A stretch of 47,341 bases of DNA from positions 1 through 47,341 of the forward strand of contig JACZVJ010000008.1 of assembly GCA_022572725.1 (NCBI GenBank). The letters run 5' to 3'. The notes under the pieces are model-generated. The model searched no databases and was not told the origin of the DNA. It saw nothing but the letters and a program-made list of their open reading frames with translations. The first letter of the stretch is position 1. Each line of letters opens with the position of its first letter. The stretch is from Nitrospinota bacterium (lineage in GTDB: Bacteria > Nitrospirota > Nitrospiria > Nitrospirales > UBA8639). Below, piece by piece: positions 1 to 8,609 of the stretch. Both the position numbers and the translations under genes were made by a program.

Positions 1-27
1 TCAGGGTCTCACTTAATCACAAAGAGA

Positions 28-68
28 AGGGCCACAATCCCCTCTGTTTATGAGGGAATCGTAGCCCT
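28..68. other. Imperfect nested hairpin at the left edge
   Basis: Outer arms AGGGC (28-32) and GCCCT (64-68) enclose inner arms CCCTC and GAGGG around an AT-rich loop. No T-run follows on either strand, so it is not a clean intrinsic terminator. It lies directly upstream of the tRNA-Lys 3' fragment and could be the end of whatever element lies left of the window. Confidence 0.3.
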
Positions 69-107
69 CCGTCGTACTCCATCTCATTCAATCGTTATCG
101 CCCTCGT

Positions 108-157
108 TTGCCCTTTTAAGGCGAGGGTCCCGGGTTCGAATCCCGGGCGGCTCACCA
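108..157 (+). pseudogene. 3' half of a tRNA-Lys(UUU) gene, 5' half missing
   Basis: The sequence folds as the 3' part of a tRNA: anticodon stem TTGCC/GGCGA around the loop CTTTTAA (anticodon TTT, Lys), a five-base variable loop, a T arm CCGGG-TTCGAAT-CCCGG, the 3' acceptor strand GCGGCTC, discriminator A and an encoded CCA at 155-157. The matching 5' acceptor strand (GAGCCGC) and a D arm are absent upstream. Such 3' remnants with CCA are typical of attachment sites used by tRNA-targeting integrases, or of decayed tRNA genes. If it is an attachment scar, the element and the intact tRNA would lie to the left of this window. Confidence 0.7.
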
Positions 158-303
158 GTTCCTTCCATAAGGATACTCTCTGCCTGGCTCGCCCCTTTCT
201 GGATGATTTCCCTCCTCAGGTTGCTTCCCTTTTGTCCATTCATCTCCGTTTTAGGTTGGTGCCCTTCATCCATACTTCGCACGGGGGTTTCTATCAATTA
301 TTA

Positions 304-513
304 GCAGGATGTTGAAAAAGTCCGCCAGCTTTGTTCTCGCGACGCTTGGAGGCTCGACGTACCGAACAGGGTAACACACCTCGCGCCTCCTCGCTTGCTG
401 CGGCTGCGCTGGACGGCATTCTTGACTCTCCTGCTGGCTATTCTGATGCCGTCCCTGATCTCCTAGGGTGCTGTGTTGCCCCTGTGCCAAAAGGGTTTTT
501 CAACAACCTGTTA
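304..513. repeat. MITE-like repeat, copy A (about 210 bp)
   Basis: The element starts GCAGGATGTTGAAAAAG and ends CTTTTTCAACA-type sequence reading ...TTTTTCAACAACCTGT, giving imperfect terminal inverted repeats of about 17 bp. Both outer edges are TA. Its reverse complement is strongly similar over its whole length to the copy at 37039-37244, with the same internal blocks (for example TTCGGTACGTCGAG). It has no convincing coding capacity: the open frame crossing it recurs in the other copy only because the repeat is conserved. Confidence 0.8.
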
Positions 514-536
514 GAGGACCCAAGGAACATCCAGGC

Positions 537-974
537 TTACTTTTTACACCAGTCCGGTTTTTGATTCCCCTCCTTATGGGGGACCGCGAACTTTCGTTTA
601 ATAAGTTGTTCGGATAAATTTTTCCCGTTGGCGACGACTCGCGCGACGAGGTTGAAATGCTCTCCCCGTTCCAGATCATACAGGTCGATTTCCCTGGCAT
701 TGAAAAGAACCGTATTGACATAGTCCCTGGCTTTCTTCGCGAGTTGCTTTTCCTGTTCACATTTCCCGAGGATCTCAGGTGTGTCAATGCCGGCAAGCCG
801 AATGAGGAGGACGTCCCCGAATATGGATGGGAGGCCAGGGATCGAGACGAAGCAACTATGGGCGTGATAACACCGATGATACGTGACGTTATGGAAATGT
901 GCAGCGGTCTCGGCCGTCGCGAGTGGGGGGATTAGGACCCAAAGGAGAAGGAAGGCAAGGGCCATTCGCTTCAT
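537..974 (-). CDS. Exported staphylococcal-nuclease-like (thermonuclease family) protein
   Basis: The 145-residue product has a signal peptide (residues 1-21, hydrophobic core ending PLATA) and an SNase-like fold. The block RLAGIDTPE (59-67) contains the equivalents of S. aureus nuclease Arg35, Asp40 and Glu43. The later block around VARVVANGKNLSEQLI matches the strand where the second catalytic arginine (Arg87) should sit, but here the residue at that place is Asn108 (context EHFNLVARV), so full nuclease activity is doubtful. The start ATG at 974 is chosen over the one four codons upstream because it gives a normal signal peptide (MKRMALAF). Cys71 and Cys143 could form a disulfide in the envelope. 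It stands alone on the minus strand between two repeat elements. Confidence 0.75.
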   Translation of the reverse strand: MKRMALAFLLLWVLIPPLATAETAAHFHNVTYHRCYHAHSCFVSIPGLPSIFGDVLLIRLAGIDTPEILGKCEQEKQLAKKARDYVNTVLFNAREIDLYDLERGEHFNLVARVVANGKNLSEQLIKRKFAVPHKEGNQKPDWCKK

Positions 975-1257
975 GTCTGCCTCCATGAGGGAAACGTCCA
1001 GAAATTCCGCGGAAGTCTATCACAAAGCCATCCTCTCAGAAATAGACATGGAGCTTGGTTGGGGCCCGCATCCAGGGATGGGCCCGACATGGTTTGGCCT
1101 GGGGTCCCTAGTTTTGGCGAGGAGAAGGGGCCAGAACCGTTAAGTTTTTGTCTGTTCTGCCCGAAAAATAGAGAAAAGTTCTCGCGTGGAACCCATGTGA
1201 GCCTTAAATTTCGACCATCTAGGGGTCTCATGAATCTCTCTTTTCAGTTCGACGATT

Positions 1258-1372
1258 CCCCATAGCAAGCTATGGGGTTTCCCTTATTTCCCTCGCCCCT
1301 GGCGGGGAGGGGGGGTAGGGTGAGGGGGAGATGAACATCCTCTTCATCCATACCCTGTAGCTTGCTGCAGGG
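1258..1372. repeat. REP-type composite: two 9+2+9 hairpins flanking a pyrimidine/purine-rich block
   Basis: Perfect hairpin CCCCATAGCAAGCTATGGGG at 1258-1277 and a related one at 1353-1372 (CCCTGTAGC, TT, GCTGCAGGG, one wobble pair) flank a stretch with CCCTCGCCCC...GGCGGGGAGGG and TAGGGTGAGGGGG. This arrangement resembles REP/BIME intergenic units mobilised by RAYT (TnpA-REP) proteins. It fills most of the gap 975-1437, which otherwise shows no gene. Confidence 0.6.
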
Positions 1373-1437
1373 GGTTGATTCACAAAGAGGGCCTTAACAG
1401 AAAGCTTTCCAGGTCGTTCTTTCCGCTTGGGGGACTT

Positions 1438-2325
1438 ATGCGTAATAGAATTTCGTGTTCCGCTAAAAAATTAAGCCAGCTCGAACCCAATATGGTTCAA
1501 TCTGTTGTTGGCGGACATGTCTTTAAGCTGGGCAATCAATATCTCTCCGAAAATCGTGTCCGCATCCTTGAATCCGGTGTGGAACACATTTCAGCAGAAG
1601 TGGATGGAACCTATGGTGTCTATTCCCAGTCCATTCGATTAAAAGCGGGGACGCTCACCACAAAGTGTTCGTGTCCCGCAAGCGAACAACCTTTTTGTCG
1701 TCACTGTGTGGCGGTGTTGTTGGAGTATAGCAAGAGTCAAGTCGTGGAGACGCCGGAGCTTCCCAAAGAGATCACGCAAAATGACTCAAATGACTCAAAG
1801 GGCTCGGTAGAGGAGATGAAACAATCTTCTTCGCCCACTGGGTTTAACTTCCATGAAGTGACCCTTTTCATCGATTGGGTGCAATCCACGGTGGTCGCCC
1901 TGAAACAAAATTCTCCTCTCCCTTCCTTGTCGGACCTTGGAGCTGGTGAAGTCCGGCATTGGGCTGAAGCCATTCACAACCTTCGAGACCGGTTTCAGCA
2001 AAGTGAGGAGGACCGGGGTCGGGCCGAATCCGAGTTAGAGAAATGTCGAAATCGGATTGGGACTCTGACTCAGGACCTTGACCAGTCAACTCAGGAGGCA
2101 AAGGAATTAAAGGTGAAGTGTGATGACCTTCGGCAAGAACTCGTGAGTTGCCAGGATATGCTCGAACAGCATGCTGAAGTGGTGAAAGAGCGGGATCGAT
2201 ACATTGATCAGCTCAACGGCATGCGCGGGGAGTTATTGAGGAAAGGCGCAGAATTGGATACCCTGGCGGCGTCACTTAAACAGGTTTCAGCTGCTCTCCA
2301 AGCTATCACTCCCTCTCCTCGCTAG
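1438..2325 (+). CDS. SWIM zinc-finger protein with C-terminal coiled coil
   Basis: The product is 295 residues from the ATG at 1438, which follows a GGGGGA Shine-Dalgarno-like run; an upstream in-frame codon at 1375 would read into the REP element. Residues 77-89 carry the SWIM signature C-x-C-x(7)-C-x-H (CSCPASEQPFCRH). It is preceded by the usual beta-rich SWIM lead-in (GGHVFKLGNQYLSENRVRIL and VDGTYGVYSQ). Residues from about 170 to 280 are rich in E, K, R, L and Q with heptad-like spacing and predict a long coiled coil. SWIM fingers occur near Snf2 helicases and in DNA- or protein-binding factors; no helicase is fused or adjacent here. Function beyond zinc-dependent binding is unknown. 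Confidence 0.75.
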   Translation: MRNRISCSAKKLSQLEPNMVQSVVGGHVFKLGNQYLSENRVRILESGVEHISAEVDGTYGVYSQSIRLKAGTLTTKCSCPASEQPFCRHCVAVLLEYSKSQVVETPELPKEITQNDSNDSKGSVEEMKQSSSPTGFNFHEVTLFIDWVQSTVVALKQNSPLPSLSDLGAGEVRHWAEAIHNLRDRFQQSEEDRGRAESELEKCRNRIGTLTQDLDQSTQEAKELKVKCDDLRQELVSCQDMLEQHAEVVKERDRYIDQLNGMRGELLRKGAELDTLAASLKQVSAALQAITPSPR

Positions 2326-2496
2326 TGGATTCGCCTCTTTCCTTCTTCTTTGCCGGATAAAGAAATCTGCTTTTCCGGGCTCACGCGGGTTTTTTTGACC
2401 CAGGGACCCCTGAATCCGGTCTTCACGGCTTGCCCCAGGCTTTCTGGCTGCAAACACATTCAAGCTGAGGGTTCAGGAGTTTAAGCGGGTGGGACC

Positions 2497-3423
2497 TTAT
2501 CCCACGCGGCTCTTGACTGACCATGCCGGAGAGGGGGAAGGGTCGGACTCCAGCCAGCGTACCAGGGTGCCCGTGATCTGACTGAAGGCAATAGAGGCCG
2601 GTGAGTGAGAGGCGTACTCGACCACAGGCAGGTATTTTCGAATAGATTGTTCGACAGCTTTGTCTTCGGGTATTTGTCCGAGCAGCAGCAGGTCGGCACC
2701 GATGTACTGCTGGATCATTTTTTGTAATTGAAGGGTATTCACCTTTGATCCCCCACCCATCCTGTTGAGGATGAGGCAGGGTTTGAAGGTGTGTAGAGCG
2801 GCTTCTGCCACAGCTTTTCCAGCTTCATTGGTCTCCCCCACCGTCTCTAGGACTTCCTGCACACTTTGAAAGTCGCGGCTTAGGAGGGCTTCGGCTACGG
2901 GGTCCCGTGCGAGGAAGGCCGATACGACCTTGCGGATTGCTGCTAGTTTAATGAATCGGTAAAGGTCCAAAACCGATGTTGGCTCGGGGGTGGTCACGGT
3001 GAGATACCGGTCGGCAAAGAGAAAGAAATCTAGGGTATGGAGACTGGTTCCAGCCCCGACATCCACAAAAATGATATCGGACTCAAGTTTTCGCAGATTA
3101 TTGATGAGGCGCTTTTTCTTGGCATGTGGTAAATTGGCGGTGAGGAGCGTGTCTCCCGTCCCGGGAATAAGGGAGAGGTGTGGGCAGACGGAGATAGGTT
3201 GAAGGATGGCCTGAAGATTTTTTATGCGACGGTCAAGGAAATCTGTTAGGGTTGCCGTGGGATGAAAGAGGCCAAAGAGGATGTGAAGATTTGGCCCCCC
3301 GGTATCAAGGTCCACCAAAATGACCTGAATGCCGCGTTTGGCTAGAAGCAGGGCGATATTGCTCGCAACCATGCTTTTACCAGCTCCACCTTTTCCTGAT
3401 GCAATGGAGATGATTTTTGGCAT
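2497..3423 (-). CDS. MinD/ParA/FlhG-type P-loop ATPase
   Basis: The 308-residue product begins MPKIISIASGKGGAGKS, the deviant Walker A (KGGxGKS, residues 11-17) of the MinD/ParA/FlhG family, followed by VILVDLDTGGPNLH (A' motif) and IIFVDVGAGT (Walker B region). The C-terminal part (VEQSIRKYLPVVEYASHSPASIAFSQI) resembles FlhG/FleN-like orphan ATPases more than chromosomal ParA. No ParB, MinE or flagellar gene is adjacent, so its cargo cannot be told from context. Possible roles are positioning of a polar structure or of a membrane complex. It is divergent from the rimP operon and convergent with the SWIM gene; no clear terminator separates the two ends. Confidence 0.85.
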   Translation of the reverse strand: MPKIISIASGKGGAGKSMVASNIALLLAKRGIQVILVDLDTGGPNLHILFGLFHPTATLTDFLDRRIKNLQAILQPISVCPHLSLIPGTGDTLLTANLPHAKKKRLINNLRKLESDIIFVDVGAGTSLHTLDFFLFADRYLTVTTPEPTSVLDLYRFIKLAAIRKVVSAFLARDPVAEALLSRDFQSVQEVLETVGETNEAGKAVAEAALHTFKPCLILNRMGGGSKVNTLQLQKMIQQYIGADLLLLGQIPEDKAVEQSIRKYLPVVEYASHSPASIAFSQITGTLVRWLESDPSPSPAWSVKSRVG

Positions 3424-3605
3424 GGCGCCTTAGAGGAAGCTGAGGATTCTTCCCCTGCAGGGGGGCGCCAGAGGGTGGGAACCGGTCCGCAAGGATGTGA
3501 AATTCCTTCCCATTCTCAGCATCTTAGTTGAGGTGGCTATGCAGTGTAGCATATCGGTCAGTGAGGGCCTATCTTTTTTGTCATGGCAACGGAGGACTTG
3601 GTATG

Positions 3606-3667
3606 AAAATGGGGACAGGCACCGGCGGGGACTGTCCCTCTTCTATGCCGGATCCAGTCCCCATTTT
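3606..3667. repeat. REP-like palindrome
   Basis: Perfect outer arms AAAATGGGGAC (3606-3616) and GTCCCCATTTT (3657-3667) enclose CCGGC/GCCGG and a central GGGAC/GTCCC hairpin. The motif resembles REP units associated with RAYT transposases. It lies in the 450 bp gap between the ATPase gene and rimP; a short open frame over it is only a by-product of the palindrome. Confidence 0.65.
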
Positions 3668-3820
3668 CTAAGCAGTCGAGGATGAAATAGGATGGCAATG
3701 CTCACGGGTTGGACGACTTCTGGCCCCTTGGACAAACCCTCTCCGAATCATGAAAAATCAAAAAAGCCATGTCCCTAAGACCTTGCGTTTGGAAAGGGGA
3801 AGTGGTAGGGTGAATGAGTG

Positions 3821-3848
3821 AAAAGTGGGCCCAGGCCCACTTTTTTTT
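3821..3848 (+). terminator. Intrinsic-terminator-like hairpin in the rimP operon leader
   Basis: Arms AAAAGTGGGCC (3821-3831) and GGCCCACTTTT (3834-3844) are perfectly complementary around a 2-base centre, and the T-run extends to 3848. The neighbouring gene upstream runs in the opposite direction, so on the plus strand this hairpin can only act on transcripts started in the 3424-3820 gap, that is, on the rimP-nusA-infB leader. It may act as an attenuator. Confidence 0.65.
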
Positions 3849-3874
3849 GCTTTGCTGCTCCTGGAAATTCGACA

Positions 3875-4363
3875 GTGGAAAGGACGGGATTGGGTCCGAG
3901 GGATTTGGGGAAACAGATTCAGGAAATTGCGAATCCCATTGCCAAGGGACTTCGCCTTGATCTGGTCGAAGTGACGTGTCACGGGAGTGGGCCGGGGTCA
4001 TTGGTCCGGGTGATCCTAGATAAGATGGGGGGTATTGGGATCATCGATTGTGAGCAATTTCACCATTCTCTGAGCCGGGCTCTGGACGTAACTGATCCTG
4101 TTCCCCATTCCTACAGGCTTGAAGTTTCCTCACCTGGCCTGGATCGACCTCTAAAATCCTTCGAGGATTACCAGCGGTCAGTGGGGAAATTACTCCGAGT
4201 GAAATTGCGGGAGTCGGTTCATGGTCAAGGGACCTACCTTGGCCGGTTGGCCGAGGTCCATGAGCATGGGATTAGGCTGGTTCTGCGTAAGCCCAAAGCC
4301 AGAGATCCTATAGAGGTACCGTGGGAGCTAATTGACGAAGCAAAGCCTGAAGTTGAATTTTAA
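3875..4363 (+). CDS. rimP: Ribosome maturation factor RimP
   Basis: RimP is needed for maturation of the 30S subunit. The product (162 residues from the GTG at 3875) shows the family pattern: IANPIAKGLRLDLVEVTCHG, then LVRVILDKMGGIGIIDCEQFHHSLSRALD, then YRLEVSSPGLDRPLKSFEDYQRSVGK and a C-terminal SH3-like domain (GRLAEVHEHGIRLVLR). An upstream ATG at 3818 would put the leader hairpin inside the gene and add about 19 residues foreign to the family, so GTG 3875 is preferred; its ribosome-binding site is weak. It is the first gene of the nusA-infB operon, with nusA 75 bases downstream. Confidence 0.9.
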   Translation: MERTGLGPRDLGKQIQEIANPIAKGLRLDLVEVTCHGSGPGSLVRVILDKMGGIGIIDCEQFHHSLSRALDVTDPVPHSYRLEVSSPGLDRPLKSFEDYQRSVGKLLRVKLRESVHGQGTYLGRLAEVHEHGIRLVLRKPKARDPIEVPWELIDEAKPEVEF

Positions 4364-4438
4364 GAACCCGGTTATGGCAGGGTTGTCCAAAAGGGTAAGG
4401 CGGTTGGTCAACGGTTTCCACTCGAAAAGGGGATTTCT

Positions 4439-5674
4439 ATGAAGCGTGAGCTCATGACCGTCATTGATCAAATTGGGCGAGAAAAAGGTATTGAGAAGGG
4501 AAAGGTGCTTGCCGCTGTCGAGTCTGCCCTTTTGACTGCTGCCAAGAAACGATATGGAAATAGCGAAAATATACAGGTTCAGGTCGATCCGGATACGGGT
4601 GACATTTCGATTGTCTCCCTCAAAACCATTGCCGATCCCGTCACGGATACCAAATCTCAAATTTCCCTAGAAGAGGCTCGCACGATTGACGCGGAAGCCG
4701 AGCTCGGGGATGAGATTGGTTCGCTCATTGAAATGGAGGAGTTCGGTCGGATTGCGGCTCAAGCGGCCAAGCAGGTGATTTGTCAAAAAGTTCGGGAGGC
4801 TGAATGGGAAGCGGTTGAGCGTGAATATACGAAGAAAGAAGGAGACTTAGTCCATGGGGTGATCATGGGGCAAGAGCGCCGCAATTATTTGGTGGAAATT
4901 GGCAAAACGGAAGCCGTTCTGCCCATCCATGAGCAAATTCCTCGTGAAACCCACCGTCGGGGTGATCGAATTCGGGCCTTACTCCTTGAAGTTCGACGCA
5001 CGCCGAAAGATGTTCAGGTGATTCTTTCCCGTTCGCATCCTCAGTTCGTCGTGAAGTTGTTCCAGTTGGAGGTGCCGGAAGTGACTGAAAAGATCGTGGA
5101 AATCAAGGGTGTTGTTCGGGAACCCGGGGATCGCACCAAAGTCGCCGTCGCCTCCAGGGACAAAGCGGTGGACCCGGTTGGGGCCTGTGTCGGTATAAAG
5201 GGGTCTCGGGTACAGGCGATTGTGCGAGAACTCCGGGGAGAAAAAATTGACATTATTCCTTGGACCACGGATCTCAGAGTCTTTATCGGTGAAGCATTGA
5301 ATCCGGCTTCCATTGAGAAGGTCGGAATCGACGAGCAAAAAAAGGCGGCGCTGGTGGTGGTGGCGGATTCCCAGCTTTCCTTGGCCATTGGGAGGAACGG
5401 GCAGAATGTTCGGTTGGCGGCGAAACTCACAGGCTGGAAAATTGATATTATTAGCGCCAGCCAGTACGAAAAGGAAAAGCTGGAGAGGGACCGTGATATT
5501 AAAGCCGCGCTGGCCGAAGAAGCCGCGGCCCTTCGTCAGCAGGATGAGGCAAACGAAGTGTTGGCTGATAGTCTTGAAGGGGAACAGGTGGGTAAGGAGG
5601 GAGAGCCCCGAATAGAACCTCAAACACCGGGAGCGGAAGCCCAAACAGAGGAATCTTCGGAACCCTCGAATTGA
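4439..5674 (+). CDS. nusA: Transcription termination/antitermination factor NusA
   Basis: The 411-residue product has the NusA architecture: N-terminal RNA-polymerase-binding domain (1-125), S1 domain (about 135-200, starting GDLVHGVIMG), KH1 (GIKGSR, 252-257) and KH2 (IGRNGQNVRLAAKLTGW, 317-333). After residue 345 there is only an acidic Glu/Ala-rich tail and no C-terminal acidic repeats of the E. coli kind. NusA modulates pausing and intrinsic termination, and in E. coli it controls its own operon, which makes the hairpin ahead of rimP interesting. ATG 4439 follows an AAGGGGAT-like site. infB starts 14 bases after the stop. Confidence 0.97.
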   Translation: MKRELMTVIDQIGREKGIEKGKVLAAVESALLTAAKKRYGNSENIQVQVDPDTGDISIVSLKTIADPVTDTKSQISLEEARTIDAEAELGDEIGSLIEMEEFGRIAAQAAKQVICQKVREAEWEAVEREYTKKEGDLVHGVIMGQERRNYLVEIGKTEAVLPIHEQIPRETHRRGDRIRALLLEVRRTPKDVQVILSRSHPQFVVKLFQLEVPEVTEKIVEIKGVVREPGDRTKVAVASRDKAVDPVGACVGIKGSRVQAIVRELRGEKIDIIPWTTDLRVFIGEALNPASIEKVGIDEQKKAALVVVADSQLSLAIGRNGQNVRLAAKLTGWKIDIISASQYEKEKLERDRDIKAALAEEAAALRQQDEANEVLADSLEGEQVGKEGEPRIEPQTPGAEAQTEESSEPSN

Positions 5675-5688
5675 CCATGGGTTGACTT

Positions 5689-8265
5689 ATGAGAGTCCAT
5701 GAATTGGCCAAACAGCTCGGGATAGAAAGCCGAAAGCTCATCCCCGAGCTTGCTCGGATTGGTATTCAGGTGACTTCGCATAACAATGCCCTGGCCGAGG
5801 GTGACGTCCAAAAGGCGTTGAATAATTTATCGGGTCAGGGCCAGGCGAAGAGTCTCGAGGAGGCACCACCCAAAGCCAGGCGGACCCCTACCGGTGAAGC
5901 CACACTTCCGAAAAAGCCCCAGGCACGAGGCTCGAAAGGCCGGGAAGGGGCAAAGGGTAAGAAGCTGGCCTCTTCTGCTGTTGTTAAGGAACCTCCGAAA
6001 CCTGAAAAGAGACATATTCTGATAAAGCGAAGGAAGGAGGTAGAAGACTTAGCTCCACTTCCTGAAGGCCTGGAGGTGGTGGCGGAGGGCGTTCCCTCAA
6101 TTCCTTTCAGCCCACCCCCGTCTGAGTTGGTTGAAACCCCACCTGTTGTGGAACTGCCATCGGGTCCCGATGTTGTGGTCGTTCCCCCCGTTATGGGTCC
6201 CCCCACTTCCCTGGAACAGGCCTTATCACCTCCCACCTTAGCCCAGCCTCCTGGTGTTTCCGAAGCTGAGCGAACTCGGATACATTCTGAGAAGAAGGAG
6301 GGTGAGCAGGCCATTGATAAAGGTGAGGAAAAACAACGAAAAGCACGGAAGCCTGGGAGGCCGCGCGATGCGGATCTCTTCGCCGAAAAGTATGAAGATG
6401 CTGCTCGATGGCAGGATCTTCGTTCCCTTCCCACTCTCCGGAGAGAAGAGCGAGTTCGGCATGCACAACCTACAGCATCTACCGAGGTCACCAAGCCGCG
6501 GAAGAAAACGGTGAAGCTGACTCCAGGCATCACCGTCAAGGAATACGCCGAGTTGTTGGGGCAGCGTCCGGCTGAGATTGTCCGGAAGTTAATAGAAGTG
6601 GGGCTTCCATTGACCTTAAACCAGCCTATGAATTTGGATGCGGGTGTGTTGATTGCGGAAGGATTTGGGATCACCACCGAAGTTTCCGGAGAGAAGGAGG
6701 GGGAAGCCCTCCTGGAGGAGATTCTTGAGTCCGTTGGTGAACCCCAGTGGGATCCAAGGTGTCCAGTCGTCACCATCATGGGCCACGTGGACCATGGCAA
6801 GACCTCATTGCTCGATGCCATTCGGAAGACCAAAGTGGCCGAACAGGAGGCGGGTGGGATCACCCAACATATCGGGGCTTATACGGTCAAGGTCGGGGAT
6901 AAAGGGATCACTTTCCTGGATACCCCTGGCCATGAGGCATTTACGGCCATGAGAGCACGTGGGGCACAGGCCACGGATATCGTGGTGTTGGTCGTGGCGG
7001 CGGATGATGGGGTGATGCCTCAGACGGTGGAAGCAGCTCATCATGCCCAAGCAGCGAACGTGCCGATTATTGTCGCGGTCAATAAAATTGATAAGCCCGG
7101 AGCTAATACGGAACGGGTGAAGCAAGGATTGTCCGAGCATGGGCTTATCCCTGAATCCTGGGGGGGGCAAACCATTTATGTGGAAGTATCCGCGAAGCAG
7201 AAATTAGGGCTGGAGGCTTTGCTGGATATGATCCTTCTCCAGGCGGAAGTATTGGAACTGAAGGCCGATATTGGCCGATTAGCGAAGGGGATCGTACTCG
7301 AGGCAAAGTTGGACCGCGGCCGAGGACCTGTGGCGACGGTGCTTGTCCAAAACGGGATCCTCAGAGTGGGGGCCACATTTGTGGTTGGGACAACGAGCGG
7401 GCGGGTGCGGGCGATGGTATCCCACGATGGGAAAAAGCTCGTGGAGGCCAGGCCCTCAACCCCGGTGGAAGTCGTGGGGCTGCTTGGGATGCCTGCCGCA
7501 GGTGATCAATTCGTCGTGGCCAAAGATGAACGGGTGGCCAGGGACATTGCCCAGGCACGGAAGCACAAGCAACGGGCCGCTGAGCTCAGCTTGAGTGGGC
7601 GCCGTCTTACATTGGATGATTTATATGCCAGGGGTCAGGAAGGTAGAATGAAAGAGCTTTCCGTGGTGATTAAGGCGGATGTTCAGGGGTCTGAAGGAGC
7701 GCTGCGAGAGTCCGTGGAGAAGGTTTCTACTGAATCCGTCAAGGTGCAAGTGATTCACAGTGGAGTGGGCGGAATCACTGAATCGGATGTCTTGCTGGCC
7801 TCGGCTTCCGGGGCCATGATCGTTGGGTTTTACATTCGGCCGGAACCGAAGGCCGCTGCTTTGGCGGAGCGTGAGGGAGTCACCATCCGGATGTCCACCG
7901 TTATTTACAATGTCATCGCGGACATCAAAGCGGCCGCCGAAGGACTCCTGGATCCGACGATTACGGAGCGCATTTTGGGGCGAGCCGAAGTGCGGCAGGT
8001 TTTCACCCTACCCAAGATTGGAACCATTGCCGGTTGCTATGTCAGTGATGGACTGATCACTCGATCAAGTGAAGGTGTCCGGGTTCTTCGAGACCTTGTG
8101 ACAGTCTACGAAGGCAAAATCGGGTCGCTTCGGCGGTTCAAAGATGATGTGCGGGAGGTCCAACAGGGATATGAATGTGGGATCGGAGTTGAAAAATTTA
8201 AGGACATCAAAGTCGGCGATGTTATTGAAGTCTACGTGCTTGACAAGGAAGCGGCCAGGCTTTGA
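5689..8265 (+). CDS. infB: Translation initiation factor IF-2
   Basis: The GTPase delivers initiator tRNA to the 30S subunit. The 858-residue product has an N-terminal IF2_N helix-turn domain (1-52), a long Pro/Glu/Lys-rich linker (about 60-270), a second IF2_N-like segment ([22 protein letters not shown]), then the G domain: GHVDHGKT at 365-372, DTPGHEAF from 411, NKID from 465 and VSAK after it. Domains II to IV follow to the end ([22 protein letters not shown]). Length is usual for the family. It sits between nusA and ylxP in the expected order. Confidence 0.98.
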   Translation: MRVHELAKQLGIESRKLIPELARIGIQVTSHNNALAEGDVQKALNNLSGQGQAKSLEEAPPKARRTPTGEATLPKKPQARGSKGREGAKGKKLASSAVVKEPPKPEKRHILIKRRKEVEDLAPLPEGLEVVAEGVPSIPFSPPPSELVETPPVVELPSGPDVVVVPPVMGPPTSLEQALSPPTLAQPPGVSEAERTRIHSEKKEGEQAIDKGEEKQRKARKPGRPRDADLFAEKYEDAARWQDLRSLPTLRREERVRHAQPTASTEVTKPRKKTVKLTPGITVKEYAELLGQRPAEIVRKLIEVGLPLTLNQPMNLDAGVLIAEGFGITTEVSGEKEGEALLEEILESVGEPQWDPRCPVVTIMGHVDHGKTSLLDAIRKTKVAEQEAGGITQHIGAYTVKVGDKGITFLDTPGHEAFTAMRARGAQATDIVVLVVAADDGVMPQTVEAAHHAQAANVPIIVAVNKIDKPGANTERVKQGLSEHGLIPESWGGQTIYVEVSAKQKLGLEALLDMILLQAEVLELKADIGRLAKGIVLEAKLDRGRGPVATVLVQNGILRVGATFVVGTTSGRVRAMVSHDGKKLVEARPSTPVEVVGLLGMPAAGDQFVVAKDERVARDIAQARKHKQRAAELSLSGRRLTLDDLYARGQEGRMKELSVVIKADVQGSEGALRESVEKVSTESVKVQVIHSGVGGITESDVLLASASGAMIVGFYIRPEPKAAALAEREGVTIRMSTVIYNVIADIKAAAEGLLDPTITERILGRAEVRQVFTLPKIGTIAGCYVSDGLITRSSEGVRVLRDLVTVYEGKIGSLRRFKDDVREVQQGYECGIGVEKFKDIKVGDVIEVYVLDKEAARL

Positions 8266-8299
8266 CTTAGATCTGTAGCCCCTCTGGGTTACCAAAGAT

Positions 8300-8581
8300 A
8301 TGGTTATTGGAGTCTGTACGGTCGAACTTCACCTGCCTGATGGGCATTCATTAAAGGCCAAACGTCAAATCCTTTCCAGCCTCAAGGCTCGCCTGTGTAA
8401 CAAATTCAATGTGTCAGTTGCAGAGGTTGGGGATCATGATCTTTGGCAAAAGGCCGTCCTTGGGATTGCGTGTATTGCCAATGAGTCGCGCTATGTCAAT
8501 CAGGTTTTGGATCAAGCGCTCAACGTGATACGATCGAACCCAACATTGGAATTGCTCCAAGCTCGTATCGAATTGCTGTGA
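8300..8581 (+). CDS. ylxP: YlxP-like protein (DUF503)
   Basis: This is a 93-residue protein of the DUF503 family: MVIGVCTVELHLPDGHSLK at the start and KRQILSSLKARLCNKFNVSVAEVGDHDLWQKAVLG-type core, which is the characteristic pattern. In many bacteria it lies between infB and rbfA, as here, and is thought to take part in 30S assembly. ATG 8300 is 34 bases after infB. No enzymatic motif is visible. Confidence 0.9.
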   Translation: MVIGVCTVELHLPDGHSLKAKRQILSSLKARLCNKFNVSVAEVGDHDLWQKAVLGIACIANESRYVNQVLDQALNVIRSNPTLELLQARIELL

Positions 8582-8609
8582 ATCTTCCAATCCTTGGGGG
8601 TTCTCCCTC

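Noticed and set aside
88-297. 69-residue minus-strand frame
   Set aside because: It is the antisense translation of the tRNA-Lys fragment (the familiar GEPPGIRTRD pattern) and not a gene.
266-490. 74-residue minus-strand frame similar to one at 37061-37246
   Set aside because: The two resemble each other because both read through copies of the same repeat; the frames diverge after insertions and have no ribosome-binding site.
5835-6863. Long minus-strand frame (342 residues) inside infB
   Set aside because: Ser/Thr/Pro-rich shadow of the IF-2 linker and G domain; infB is certain on the other strand.
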